From Gammaproteobacteria bacterium (lineage in GTDB: Bacteria > Pseudomonadota > Gammaproteobacteria > Pseudomonadales > Azotimanducaceae), in assembly GCA_009837185.1 (NCBI GenBank), contig VXUA01000041.1, positions 1 through 64,000 on the forward strand: 64,000 nt of DNA. The letters run 5' to 3'. The notes beneath the pieces are model-generated. The model saw only the letters and a list, made by a program, of their open reading frames with translations, was not told the origin of the DNA and did not search any database. Of this stretch, positions 25,406-34,541 are shown piece by piece (positions within the stretch are counted from its first letter, which is position 1; every line of letters begins with the position of its first letter). Both the position numbers and the translations under genes were made by a program.

Positions 25406-26895
25406 GACGACGGAAGCTCTTGATCAGTTTGAGGATCGTTAGACCTTAATAACTGCCTTCTGGGTGCGAATAGTTCTCTTGCAGAAACCGGCTCGATCGA
25501 TTCCAATACGTCCAATCGAATACCGGTGTTTTCCAGCCAAACGTCGAATCTCGGATCTTCTCGAAAAGTGTTCCATTTGGGATCGTCGTTAGACCACCAC
25601 GGTGGTGGTTGTAGCCAAATCCTTAGATCAATGCAGTCAATGTCATCAAATATATACTCTTGATTATTAAGGTATAAATTCATCTCCACCTGATCGTAGC
25701 ACGACAGATTATTGATGAAAGCTCTCCATTCTGGATCAGTCTCTGAAAACTCTCCACGTTCGTATTGGGCGATCCATTTAAGATAGTCAGAAGCGGCTAC
25801 GTTCAATTCGTTTTCCTTAAACTTCCAATCGTATAAAGCGCGATAGCGATCCACCCTTTCATTATTCGACTCGCGAAGTCTAGCAATTTCCAGTGCGTGT
25901 TCCACACCGTTCAGATCATTCTTGCGAAATTTGTTGAATGCGATAGCTAAAGCTGGCTCACTAGATCTCGGGCGAATTTGCGACCATCTTAAAAGAACGT
26001 GTTCAGCTTCGTTGAACCAACCCATATCGGAATAGAGCAGTGACAGTGCCGGTACTGCATCGGAATTTGGATACCGTCCCGCCAAATCAGTCATTTGACT
26101 TAAAAAGTTTACCAAGTTCTTTGTTTCTTTGTAATTCAATTTCGATTGCATTACCTTGGCTGGGTAATAACTCGACATCAACGATAATGTCTGTTCAACA
26201 TAAATCTCTCGAGACGCCGGAACTAATTCCGACAAAAGGAACATACTATAAGCTGTTTGGTGTTCCGCGGGTAGATCTCGGACTATGGCCAATGCCCCCT
26301 CACGATTACCGGAATGGAATAAATGACTGGCGCGAAGAAATTGTTCGAAGCCTTTAGAACTGATAGTCGACGAATCGGGTTCCGGAATGCTGTTGTCATA
26401 CAATCCATCCGCTACTTCTGTCGCGGTGGCGTCGCGAATTTCTAGCAATGACAGCTCCGGATGTGAGAATTCGTTGGACCACTTCAATTTCCATACATCT
26501 TTTCCAACGTCAATTAACCGCATTTTCAATATCCAAGACTCGGGTGATACGTCCGATACCTCGAAAGACCCGTCGATTATGTGTGTTGTGCCGAGTTCGT
26601 TTCGAAAACCTCTAGATCGTTCTTGTAAAGCAACTGCTTCTTCAGCGGCATCGTAGTCCACGACGAATAACTCTCGGCTCTCCGCGAGGATTTCGGTTAG
26701 GTGTCGAGGAAATGCTCGGGTCAAATGTTCAGGAAACTCTTCCGGCGCGTCGAACGGTAAGACCGCGACAGTAATGAGTTTTGGAGCAGTTTTGGGTAGA
26801 AAAAGAAAATAGCCGACAATCGTCAAAATGACGACGGACGTCATAAAAATGATCGTAAAGAAAAACGCGTGCGACGTTGTGTTTTCTTCAGTCAA
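25402..26895 (-). CDS. Membrane-anchored protein with FlgO/TolB-N-like domain and TPR-like helices
   Basis: This 497-residue protein has one membrane segment at residues 9-32. A VAVLPFDAPEE segment follows, with a beta-alpha pattern through about residue 165 (HLTEILAES, IDGSFEVS, LKMRLIDVG), as in FlgO/TolB-N-like domains fused to CadC-type regulators. Residues 190-400 look like degenerate TPR helices (LYSDMGWFNEAEHVLLRWSQIRPRS-like repeats). The resemblance is to the periplasmic half of CadC-like membrane regulators but without a DNA-binding domain. No precise function can be given. It converges on the transporter operon, the stops overlapping by four bases. Confidence 0.65.
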   Translation of the reverse strand: MTEENTTSHAFFFTIIFMTSVVILTIVGYFLFLPKTAPKLITVAVLPFDAPEEFPEHLTRAFPRHLTEILAESRELFVVDYDAAEEAVALQERSRGFRNELGTTHIIDGSFEVSDVSPESWILKMRLIDVGKDVWKLKWSNEFSHPELSLLEIRDATATEVADGLYDNSIPEPDSSTISSKGFEQFLRASHLFHSGNREGALAIVRDLPAEHQTAYSMFLLSELVPASREIYVEQTLSLMSSYYPAKVMQSKLNYKETKNLVNFLSQMTDLAGRYPNSDAVPALSLLYSDMGWFNEAEHVLLRWSQIRPRSSEPALAIAFNKFRKNDLNGVEHALEIARLRESNNERVDRYRALYDWKFKENELNVAASDYLKWIAQYERGEFSETDPEWRAFINNLSCYDQVEMNLYLNNQEYIFDDIDCIDLRIWLQPPPWWSNDDPKWNTFREDPRFDVWLENTGIRLDVLESIEPVSARELFAPRRQLLRSNDPQTDQELPSS

Positions 26896-27013
26896 CTAAT
26901 GCCTCATGAACAATTGAGCTTATGAGTCAGCCTCTTAGACGCATCCTCGATATATGTGGACGGTACCTCAAGGTGATTGTTATCAGTATGTACTTCAGCG
27001 CTTAAACGACTCG

Positions 27014-27625
27014 TCACATATCGGTAGGACCGTCTAATTCTTCAGCGCGACGATTTGCTTCACGCGCTCCCAGTCGGTCTACGTAATCAGTGAACACTGG
27101 TTTTGAGTCGAGTCTCGCATACTTCAATGCCCAATAAACGTGTGAGCCAACATATACGTCTGCTGCCGTGAACTTATCACCTGCAACAAAAGCTGATTGT
27201 TGTAAAGCATGCTCTAAAGCGTTTTGTACTCGAGACAAACTTCCGTATCCAACCATACCTTGTTGCCGATCGGTGAGTTCCACCTTCAACGTCTTGTTCG
27301 TAACCGCGTGTTCCACGGGGCCGGCGGCAAAGAACAACCAGCGATAGTAGCTACCACGATCTTTTAGATCAGGGGCAAGTCCTGCTTCTGGAAAAGCATC
27401 CGCAAGGTATGCACAAATGGCTGCACATTCTGTCACAACTACGTCCCCGTGTTTGATCGCAGGAACCTTCCCCATTGGATTGATCGCCAAATACTCTGGA
27501 CCTTTCATTTCGGGACCGTATTCCACAATAACAGTGTCATAGGTGGTATTTAATTCTTCTAACATCCAACGGACCATCCGACCGCGAGACATAGGATTGG
27601 TGTAGAGAGTAAGTGGTTTATTCAA
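27014..27625 (-). CDS. Glutathione S-transferase family protein
   Basis: This 203-residue protein has a thioredoxin-fold N-terminus with LYTNPMSRGRMVRWMLEEL, in which Ser or Arg near position 14 would contact glutathione. The cis-proline motif KVPAI and TECAAICAYLAD follow, the glutathione-binding site of GSTs. The all-helical C-terminal domain runs from residue 90 and includes FTAADVYVGS. Members conjugate glutathione or act as peroxidases or disulfide reductases; the substrate is not evident. A second GST-like gene lies 142 bases upstream on the same strand. Confidence 0.88.
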   Translation of the reverse strand: MNKPLTLYTNPMSRGRMVRWMLEELNTTYDTVIVEYGPEMKGPEYLAINPMGKVPAIKHGDVVVTECAAICAYLADAFPEAGLAPDLKDRGSYYRWLFFAAGPVEHAVTNKTLKVELTDRQQGMVGYGSLSRVQNALEHALQQSAFVAGDKFTAADVYVGSHVYWALKYARLDSKPVFTDYVDRLGAREANRRAEELDGPTDM

Positions 27626-27766
27626 CAGTATTTCCTTGGGGCTGAGTAAAAATGAGACAAAATTATAGGTTCATCGCCGCGCCAATTTCATTGGTATGGG
27701 TCACCCTCTTGTCCGAGTAATTTCCTGGCGTGTTTGTAGTTCCGATCACTTTTTCAATCTCTCGTT

Positions 27767-28507
27767 TTATTGATTCTCTGGCAGTGATTGACTCGATTGG
27801 TTAAACAACAGCTCCCGTCGGCGTTTCTCTTCCTCTGGTGTAAGATCCTTTTTCGCGAGTTCTTCTCCTAATAGTCGACCTCGCTGAAATCCTGGTCGTT
27901 CGCCCAATCTTTCAACCCACTCCTTCACGTGTGGAAAGGTTTTCCATGTATCTTCACCTAGGATTCGTTCAGACAGATGTGCCCAGGACCAGATCGCCAT
28001 ATCGGCGATTGTTAGCTCGTTCATCGCAACGTAGGTACTCGAGGTGAGTTGTCTGTTTAAGACACCACACAATCGATCGACTTCCCCGAGAAATCGCTTT
28101 TTACCATATTCCAAAAGACTCAAGTCTGGTTCAATTTTTGGCGCATAACTGACAAAGTGATTCGCATTTCCCATCATTGGACCCAGATTCGCCATTTGCC
28201 AGTGTACCCACTGCGATACGAGTACTCGGCCTCTTGGATCTGGGGGTATGAACTTTTGCTCTTTCGTGGCAAGGTATTCTAATATTGCTCCGGATTCAAA
28301 TACCGACAACGGCGATCCTCCGTCAATCGGGTCATTATCGACGATCGCAGGCATTCGGTTATTGGGACTAATCTTCAAAAATTCTGGTTTGAATTGATCT
28401 CCAGCACCAATGTCGACAGGAATTAGCTTGTATGGGGTTTCACACTCTTCGAGCATTATCGAAACCTTCCATCCGTTCGGTGTCGGCCAGTAATAAAAGT
28501 CTATCAA
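27767..28507 (-). CDS. Glutathione S-transferase-like disulfide oxidoreductase (YfcG/Ure2-like)
   Basis: This 246-residue GST-fold protein begins FYYWPTPNGWKVSIMLEE, the Asn-containing N-terminal motif of the Nu-class/YfcG-Ure2 group. NRMPAIVD, ESGAILEYLA and a helical C-terminal domain (ELTIADMAIWSWA) follow. YfcG-type enzymes reduce disulfide bonds with glutathione. The C-terminus is a charged helix (TPEEEKRRRELL). The sequence differs clearly from the neighbouring GST, so the pair is not a recent duplication. Confidence 0.88.
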   Translation of the reverse strand: MIDFYYWPTPNGWKVSIMLEECETPYKLIPVDIGAGDQFKPEFLKISPNNRMPAIVDNDPIDGGSPLSVFESGAILEYLATKEQKFIPPDPRGRVLVSQWVHWQMANLGPMMGNANHFVSYAPKIEPDLSLLEYGKKRFLGEVDRLCGVLNRQLTSSTYVAMNELTIADMAIWSWAHLSERILGEDTWKTFPHVKEWVERLGERPGFQRGRLLGEELAKKDLTPEEEKRRRELLFNQSSQSLPENQ

Positions 28508-28690
28508 TTATCTAGTCCCTGTTGCATTCAAAAACGCATATATTAATCGGTTTTGACCACTCGATACAATATACCTCGCTGTTCGAAATGGTCGCAATCT
28601 GCCAACACTTCTAATACTAGAAATGCAAGTTTTGCACGTGATCGAGCAATGTCGATTGAAGGCTTTTCACAACCGTCTATGGATAAATCA

Positions 28691-30367
28691 ATGAATTCCG
28701 CAATCAAGTCATTTCTACTCTTCATCTGCTTAATGTTGTCTTCATCTGTCTTCACGGTCGAATCAGGGTACGACAACGAGATCAGTATGAAAACTGAAAT
28801 CCAGCAGTTAATCGACGATCACAGAGTGCGGACTGCGATTGTAATGTCCATAGAAAATGACTCTTCTGAACTCGGTATCGTGAAGTTAGGAGAAATTTCT
28901 GATAGTAGACGTGAGCTTCCCGACGAAAACTCCACAGTTTTCGAAATTGGGTCGATTACAAAAGTTTTTACAGCATTACTAGTACAGACTTTGGTCGACG
29001 ATGATCTGCTTCACTGGGACGATACTATTAGTGAGTGTCTTCCTGATATCGAATTTGTTAACGAAGCGGTAGCAAGTGTGACTCTGCGAGAACTCGCTAC
29101 ACATCGATCTGGATTACCACGACTTCCTAACAATTTCACGGACACTGAAGTCCCCGGTAACGCCATGGATCCCTATGCGAACTATGGTGAACAGGATCTG
29201 GTGGCATTTTTTGAGTCTTTCGACCCACCAGAATTAAAAAAAGAGCATGCCTATTCAAACCTTGGATTTGCCATACTGGGCTATATAGTTGCGAAGACTC
29301 TCGATACCAGCTATGCAGAAGCGATGAACCAAAGAGTGTTTCAACCTCTTGAAATGAACAATTCCACTGCGCTGGATTCGGTCAAGGATGTCGCTGATCT
29401 AGCAGCTGGTTACAGCAACACTGCAAACATGGGAACGTGGAATTTCAATGTTCATGCAGGTGCAGGAGTAATCCGCTCGACAGCACGGGACATGTACAAA
29501 TTTATTCGAGCGAATTTCATCGAATCCGAAGATGTAATTCACCACTCAATTCGTTCTATACGAGAACTGCAGTATGAATCAAACCAAGCGTTGGGATGGA
29601 TTTCCGAAGCCAGTGATCAGGAAACGACGATTTTTTGGCACAATGGCCAAACAGGGGGATATGCTAGCTTTCTAGCAATTGATCCTGAGGCTAAGAGCGG
29701 ATGGGTGATTCTTACGACCTCAACCGAATCTGCCGCAATCACGAGAATCGGTGCTTCCTTCTACAGAGAAGTGGTCTTACCAAACTCGGCCGATTTCTCA
29801 CCGTACGTGGGAGTGTACAAGCTCGCTGAAGACCAATACATGACAATATCGAGCAAAGATGGAAACCTACAAATACAAGTGACCGGGCAACGGCCTATTG
29901 TTTTAGCACATACCGAAGACCATGTATTCGAGCTGCAAGCACTGAGCTTAAAGGCGGACTTTGAACTTGGAGAGGATGGAACAGCCACGACGTTGAAGTG
30001 GTCACAGCCAGGAGTTTCGATTGATGCTGAACGAGTTGACGACAGCTTTGGCATCGGCACTAGAGAGGAAGCATCAATTGATCCTGAAGTTTTAACAGAA
30101 TATGTCGGGCAATACCAAGTTCCGGTGCCCGAGTTTGCTCCGGTCAAACAACTGATTGCTACCGTAAAACGAGTTCAAGATCGTCTTTTCGTTCAGGTCA
30201 CCGGGGAACCAGAATTTCGGGTGTTCCCCATGTCCCCGACCCGTTTCTTCTACAAGGTAATTGACGCCGAGATTGAGTTTCAGAAAGATGACAATGGTGC
30301 AGTATCAGGCGTCGTGTTTCATCAAGGTGGCGAACACTTTGCGCCACGGATCAATGACAAAGAGTAG
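28691..30367 (+). CDS. Exported beta-lactamase-family serine hydrolase
   Basis: This 558-residue protein from ATG 28691 has a signal peptide (MNSAIKSFLLF to about residue 25). The catalytic domain shows class C/penicillin-binding-protein motifs: SITK (nucleophile Ser, Lys), YSN and HNGQTGG. Two C-terminal segments of about 100 residues each (YVGVYKLAEDQ; YVGQYQVPV) look like the lipocalin-like beta domains often attached to such hydrolases. Members act as esterases, D-aminopeptidases or peptidoglycan-related enzymes; resistance to antibiotics cannot be assumed. The frame is open back to TTG 28553, but the upstream part lacks a signal-peptide character. Its stop is adjacent to that of the convergent deaminase gene. 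Confidence 0.87.
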   Translation: MNSAIKSFLLFICLMLSSSVFTVESGYDNEISMKTEIQQLIDDHRVRTAIVMSIENDSSELGIVKLGEISDSRRELPDENSTVFEIGSITKVFTALLVQTLVDDDLLHWDDTISECLPDIEFVNEAVASVTLRELATHRSGLPRLPNNFTDTEVPGNAMDPYANYGEQDLVAFFESFDPPELKKEHAYSNLGFAILGYIVAKTLDTSYAEAMNQRVFQPLEMNNSTALDSVKDVADLAAGYSNTANMGTWNFNVHAGAGVIRSTARDMYKFIRANFIESEDVIHHSIRSIRELQYESNQALGWISEASDQETTIFWHNGQTGGYASFLAIDPEAKSGWVILTTSTESAAITRIGASFYREVVLPNSADFSPYVGVYKLAEDQYMTISSKDGNLQIQVTGQRPIVLAHTEDHVFELQALSLKADFELGEDGTATTLKWSQPGVSIDAERVDDSFGIGTREEASIDPEVLTEYVGQYQVPVPEFAPVKQLIATVKRVQDRLFVQVTGEPEFRVFPMSPTRFFYKVIDAEIEFQKDDNGAVSGVVFHQGGEHFAPRINDKE

Positions 30368-31720
30368 TCAGTAGAGATTCTTTTGGCAGTTTCGGATAGT
30401 ATTCGAGACTAGCGTAACTTGGCGGCGCACGCTCTTAGGATCAAAGGTTAGATAATCACCGTCGTCGTATAGACACTGGCCGTCAACAAACGTTCGTTTA
30501 ACGTCGCTTGCATGAGTCGCATACACCAGATGTGACTCTACATCGTACATGGGCAACTGATGTGCGTTTTTCAAGTCCACCTGAATGACATCTGCTCGCA
30601 TCCCTTCTCTCAACGTCCCAATTTCGCTCCCCAATCCAATTGCTTCTGCGCCCTTACTCGTTGCCAATTCAAGGACAACCTTAGCCGGTAGGACTGTTGG
30701 ATCCATCTTTGTTACCTTTTGCAAGTAAGCAGCGAGTCGCATTTCTTCCCACATGTCAAGGTCGTTGTTTGTAGCAGCACCATCGGTGCCTAAGCCAACA
30801 GTAACGCCTGCATCCAAATACGCTGCCACGGGGGCAATCCCCGATGCGATTTTTGTGTTTGATGTCGGATTGTGTATTACGCCGACGTTGTAGTGCGCGA
30901 GAATGTCAATCTCTTGCGCAGTCGACCAAATCACATGAGCTGCAATGACGTGCGAATCAAAGAAATCAATGCTCGCTAGAAAGTTGATGGGTGTATTTCC
31001 GTAAGTTGTCTTTGAATAGTTAGATTCAAACTGCGACTCCGCGAGATGAATGTGAACTGGTAATTCGTACTCTAGCGCAAGTTCCCTTAACTGAATCAAT
31101 TGAGCTTGATTTAGAGTGTAAATCGCATGACCGCCCAAGACTGGTCTAACCGTCGTGTGCTGGTTTTTAGATGTCCACTTTTGAATAAACTCGTTAGCTT
31201 GCGTCCACTGATCGTCAATATCTACAGCGTCATTTCTGGGTTGATCTACGACTGTTGCAGAAATCAGACCGCGTATTCCGATCTCGTCTACTACGGACGC
31301 AGCGACTTCATGAAAAAAGTACATGTCGACAAACGTGGTCGTGCCCCCTCTGATCATTTCCCAACATGCTAGCTGTGTACCTACCCGAACAAATTCTTCG
31401 CTCACCACTGCGGCTTCAATTGGATTGATGTGTTCGTTGAGCCATTCCATCAGCGGGATGTCGTCCGAGTAACCTCGTAGCAGAGTCATAGCCGCGTGGG
31501 TATGCCCATTTACGAGACCAGGTAGAACAACGGTGTCCGTTCCGGAATATTCGGTGTTGGAAGTAAATTTCCCGCGGACGTCGTGCGCACAGCCGACGGC
31601 GACGATACGTCCTTGGTCGATAGCAACGGCACCATCTGAAATATTCGGACGGGTCTCGTCCATAGTCAGCACATAGTCGCCAAAAATTATTTTTTCGACA
31701 ACTTGCCGAGGGCTATTCAA
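30368..31720 (-). CDS. Amidohydrolase, MtaD-like (5-methylthioadenosine/S-adenosylhomocysteine deaminase)
   Basis: This 450-residue metal-dependent hydrolase has GLVNGHTHAAMTLLRG near residue 70 (metal-binding HxH), GGHAIYTL, HIHLAES, HVIW and the metal-ligand aspartate in GLGTDGAATNNDLDMWEEMRLA near 307. This set matches the MtaD/TrzA subgroup that deaminates methylthioadenosine, S-adenosylhomocysteine or related purines. The final 40 residues carry the typical second beta-sandwich strand. The TrzA/AtzB-type hydrolases are close relatives, so the substrate is not certain. Confidence 0.88.
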   Translation of the reverse strand: MNSPRQVVEKIIFGDYVLTMDETRPNISDGAVAIDQGRIVAVGCAHDVRGKFTSNTEYSGTDTVVLPGLVNGHTHAAMTLLRGYSDDIPLMEWLNEHINPIEAAVVSEEFVRVGTQLACWEMIRGGTTTFVDMYFFHEVAASVVDEIGIRGLISATVVDQPRNDAVDIDDQWTQANEFIQKWTSKNQHTTVRPVLGGHAIYTLNQAQLIQLRELALEYELPVHIHLAESQFESNYSKTTYGNTPINFLASIDFFDSHVIAAHVIWSTAQEIDILAHYNVGVIHNPTSNTKIASGIAPVAAYLDAGVTVGLGTDGAATNNDLDMWEEMRLAAYLQKVTKMDPTVLPAKVVLELATSKGAEAIGLGSEIGTLREGMRADVIQVDLKNAHQLPMYDVESHLVYATHASDVKRTFVDGQCLYDDGDYLTFDPKSVRRQVTLVSNTIRNCQKNLY

Positions 31721-31780
31721 TTGTGAGTGTGAAACCGGTACCGATAACTAGAAAACTGAAAAGAAGCTTGTTCTGTGGTA

Positions 31781-32323
31781 TCAGTTAGTTTCCTTTTCTT
31801 TGTCGTAAACGCGTTTTAGTGAAAATTTCTTGCGATTAGCCGTAACTTCGACTTTAATCTCGAGGCGATCGCCAGACTCGGTCAACGAGAGCTTCTCGAC
31901 GCCTTGTATCGACTCTCTCGCTTTGCTGATGATAAGCGCTTGTCCGATCCAACCTACCTCCATGCGCCAGCCGTCGCGCACCTGAATACCCCAGTTCAAA
32001 TCGACATGAGGCGTGTCCTCGTACTGCAAGCCTATGAAATTGTCGTCTTGGGCGATTTCAATGAAACTCGATTTCACGACCGGGAAGTCTTGCTCTATGT
32101 ATATTGCTGAGGCAGTTGGATCACTTCTTCTTCCTTCCACAGAAGCTTGTCGCTCAGTATCCCAAATCTTGTCAACATCTGGAGCAGGATCACTCGCGTC
32201 GACTACGAGATTCCATCTTCCTGTAAGATCAAACGACTTTGGTGCTTCGTACGTAATGCTGGCACAGCCCGTTAACACGAACAAAAGAACAGCGTGAACG
32301 ATCCAAGTCATTACTGTCTTCAT
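31781..32323 (-). CDS. Putative lipoprotein
   Basis: About 180 residues from ATG 32323, which has TTGGA nine bases upstream. The N-terminus is a lipoprotein signal with the lipobox LTGC near residue 18. The mature part begins ASITYEAPKSFDLTGRWNLVVD, a lipocalin-like FDLTGRW opening. Strands follow, and then a lysine-rich end. It is probably anchored in the outer membrane; Asp is not at the +2 position, so inner-membrane retention is not expected. No named family is recognised. The Yip1-like gene lies 160 bases upstream on the same strand. Confidence 0.65.
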   Translation of the reverse strand: MKTVMTWIVHAVLLFVLTGCASITYEAPKSFDLTGRWNLVVDASDPAPDVDKIWDTERQASVEGRRSDPTASAIYIEQDFPVVKSSFIEIAQDDNFIGLQYEDTPHVDLNWGIQVRDGWRMEVGWIGQALIISKARESIQGVEKLSLTESGDRLEIKVEVTANRKKFSLKRVYDKEKETN

Positions 32324-32489
32324 CGGCATTTGTTCCAAGGGTTCATCTAATCGTATTGTAACTGCTTTGTTCACTTGGGTAAGCACCAAGCCTCTGTGTT
32401 TACGGTAAATTAGTTCCATACTGGAATTGCGAGACATATGTCCTTGGAGAACCAACTATTTTGTCTGTCCAAAAGTGTCGGACAATCGA

Positions 32490-33278
32490 CTACATGGTGT
32501 AGGGATTTGCAAGCTGTAATGACCCGATGCTGATTAACCAGCCCACAAGAGCGGGAATGAGTACAACTACGAGACAAATGGGTATTGGTTTATCGATCCA
32601 TTTATGCATCCCAACTACTCTGATCCAAACGATCCACACAGTAGGGATCGTGAGCGTTAGTGCGAATACGTTTGTCTCGAGACCAGGAATCCAAGATAGC
32701 GGGGCTTGCAAACTGTATGGATCTAGTTTCCCAGACAGAATCGTAGGGAGAGTTGAAATACAAAGCAACAGTACAAGTGGCAGCATGGACCAAAGTGTAA
32801 AACCGATCCAATCGCTCCATTGTTTTGAAGTCTTCATCATGTTCCCAGCGATGAGGAAGTAGGTAGCTTCGAGTAAAACGATCAGACCATAACTAAATAA
32901 TGAAGTAAGCGGCACAAACACTGTTTGCATTCTTCTAGCTGATTGGATTCCCTCTTTCGACGTCATCGCTTCCCGCTGCTTCTCAGTCAGTTCTCGCTGA
33001 TGAGCAAGAAAATCTTTAATTTCCTCTTCAGAACGGTCCCCTCTTAGAAATGTTCGTTGCAACGTCTCTGCCATTTGGTTTGACATTTCACTGGAACTCT
33101 CCGCTGTAGCTTCAATCACACGTAAATACTCGTCATCTGACATGTACCATGCCTGTAATGCCGTGAAAATACAAACGCAAACGACTAGAGTCACTAAAGG
33201 GGGAATTGCGGTGATGTAAGAACGCATAGACTCAAAGACTGTGCCGGGAGAGACAAAGACTCTTATAAGATCGATCAC
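32490..33278 (-). CDS. Yip1-family integral membrane protein
   Basis: This 262-residue protein has the YIP1 layout. A short amphipathic start with SPGTVFESM is followed by a membrane segment at 25-45, a soluble charged helix (residues 50-115, E/K/R/Q-rich) and four more membrane segments. Bacterial members have no established biochemical role. The ATG at 33278 is preceded in the minus direction by AAAGGAGTG, a good ribosome-binding site. A lipoprotein gene follows on the same strand. Confidence 0.72.
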   Translation of the reverse strand: MIDLIRVFVSPGTVFESMRSYITAIPPLVTLVVCVCIFTALQAWYMSDDEYLRVIEATAESSSEMSNQMAETLQRTFLRGDRSEEEIKDFLAHQRELTEKQREAMTSKEGIQSARRMQTVFVPLTSLFSYGLIVLLEATYFLIAGNMMKTSKQWSDWIGFTLWSMLPLVLLLCISTLPTILSGKLDPYSLQAPLSWIPGLETNVFALTLTIPTVWIVWIRVVGMHKWIDKPIPICLVVVLIPALVGWLISIGSLQLANPYTM

Positions 33279-33632
33279 AGGCTAGCACTCCTTTGGAGAA
33301 GAATCATCGTTTCAAAGGTCAATAAATACTTGTTTGAAGGGAGAGAATTCTCATTGATTTGCTCGTTAGTCTACTACGTGGATTAACGATCTTAATGTAA
33401 GTCAATCCTACCACTTAACCGCTGGTCAGTCCTCGTCAAGGGAATATCGCAGGCACAATTTTAAAGCAACCTGACTTTGCGACTTTTTCCATAGTCGAGG
33501 CAATCTGCCATCGTGGTTGGGACTTTGTTACAGCTTAACACCCGGCGAATTGAGAGGTTCCAAATTAGAATTCAATTAATTTGAACGTGAGTTGACGAAG
33601 TCAGCACAGTTAGACGGAGACACGATATAACA
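33279..33632. other. 354-base intergenic region between divergent genes
   Basis: No open frame of note, RNA gene or repeat array is seen. It must hold the promoters of the minus-strand Yip1-like gene and the plus-strand VOC gene. An imperfect AT-rich inverted repeat (AATTAGAATTCAATTAATTT) lies near 33566 and could be an operator, but no regulator gene is beside it. Confidence 0.5.
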
Positions 33633-34037
33633 ATGAGCAGCACGTGCACTCGACTCAGACCGATGTTGATTTGTCGCGACGTACAAGAGATGCTTCGGTT
33701 CTATGTCGAAACCCTAAACTTCCAAATTGCGGACCGAATGGATGACGTTGGCTTGACCGGTTGGGCTGCTATTGCTCGAGACAACTTCGAACTGATGCTC
33801 GCGAGCCCATCCTATATACCAGCACCAAGCAATGCGGAATCGGTACTTAACCAAGTAATTCTCTATGTGGACGTTACTAAACTGTCGAAGTTACGCGAGG
33901 AACTCGTCGCTAAGCAATATCCTGTTGGTGCAATCGAAAATCGTTTTTACGGAAATCGTGAGTTTGAACTTGTGGACCCAGAGGGTCATCGGATCATTTT
34001 TGCTGAAAATATCGATCAAAAACAAGAAGGTAGCTAG
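33633..34037 (+). CDS. VOC (glyoxalase/bleomycin-resistance) family protein
   Basis: This 134-residue protein has the paired beta-alpha-beta-beta-beta units of the vicinal oxygen chelate fold: PMLICRDVQEMLRFYVETLNF at the N-terminus, and FYGNREFELVDPEGHRIIFAEN at the C-terminus, where the Glu is a usual metal ligand. Members include glyoxalase I, dioxygenases and antibiotic-binding proteins; the sequence does not decide which. The gene faces a second VOC gene on the opposite strand, with 16 bases between their ends. Confidence 0.8.
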   Translation: MSSTCTRLRPMLICRDVQEMLRFYVETLNFQIADRMDDVGLTGWAAIARDNFELMLASPSYIPAPSNAESVLNQVILYVDVTKLSKLREELVAKQYPVGAIENRFYGNREFELVDPEGHRIIFAENIDQKQEGS

Positions 34038-34053
34038 CGAAATAGACGGAAGT

Positions 34054-34455
34054 TTATATAGCATGTGGAGATTCAAAACAGAGTGTGCGTCCGTCAGGGT
34101 CCGATACAAACACTTGTTTCATACCGTAGAATTCGATCCTGGGTGGAGATACGTCAATCCCACGTGCCCGTATTTGGTGATAGACAGCTTCGACATCGTC
34201 AGTTATGAAATACAACTGAATCCCAATGTCTTCGCCTATCGGTTGATCAGCGTCTAAGTCGTCAATTTGCTGTAACATTAACGCCGCATCGTGAAATTCG
34301 ACTCGACACCACTGAATTTTGTCTTGGGGTTGCCACGTTTCCGCAATTTTGAATCCAATTTCTTCAAAGAATCGTATTGACTTTTCGATGTTCTTTACCC
34401 AAAGTAGTGGTACAACGGTCATAGTCGGAGCATCCGAGGTATGTGGCATAGTCAT
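34054..34455 (-). CDS. VOC (glyoxalase/bleomycin-resistance) family protein
   Basis: This 133-residue VOC-fold protein has VVPLLWVKNIEKSIRFFEEIGF at the start and FYGMKQVFVSDPDGRTLCFES at the end, matching the typical second module. It shares layout but little identity with the convergent VOC gene next to it. Proteins of this size usually dimerise to complete two metal sites. Function unknown. Confidence 0.8.
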   Translation of the reverse strand: MTMPHTSDAPTMTVVPLLWVKNIEKSIRFFEEIGFKIAETWQPQDKIQWCRVEFHDAALMLQQIDDLDADQPIGEDIGIQLYFITDDVEAVYHQIRARGIDVSPPRIEFYGMKQVFVSDPDGRTLCFESPHAI

Positions 34456-34541
34456 CCCTTAAATTACAGGTACAGTTGCCTAATCGGCATCAAGAAGTTT
34501 GTAGCTAAGTCAACCAACTCAACAAGAAAATTCTAACCTCC

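Noticed and set aside
28543..28776. 77-codon minus-strand open frame over the start of the serine hydrolase
   Set aside because: It is antisense to the upstream part of the hydrolase frame, has no ribosome-binding site or recognisable family, and is probably a chance frame.
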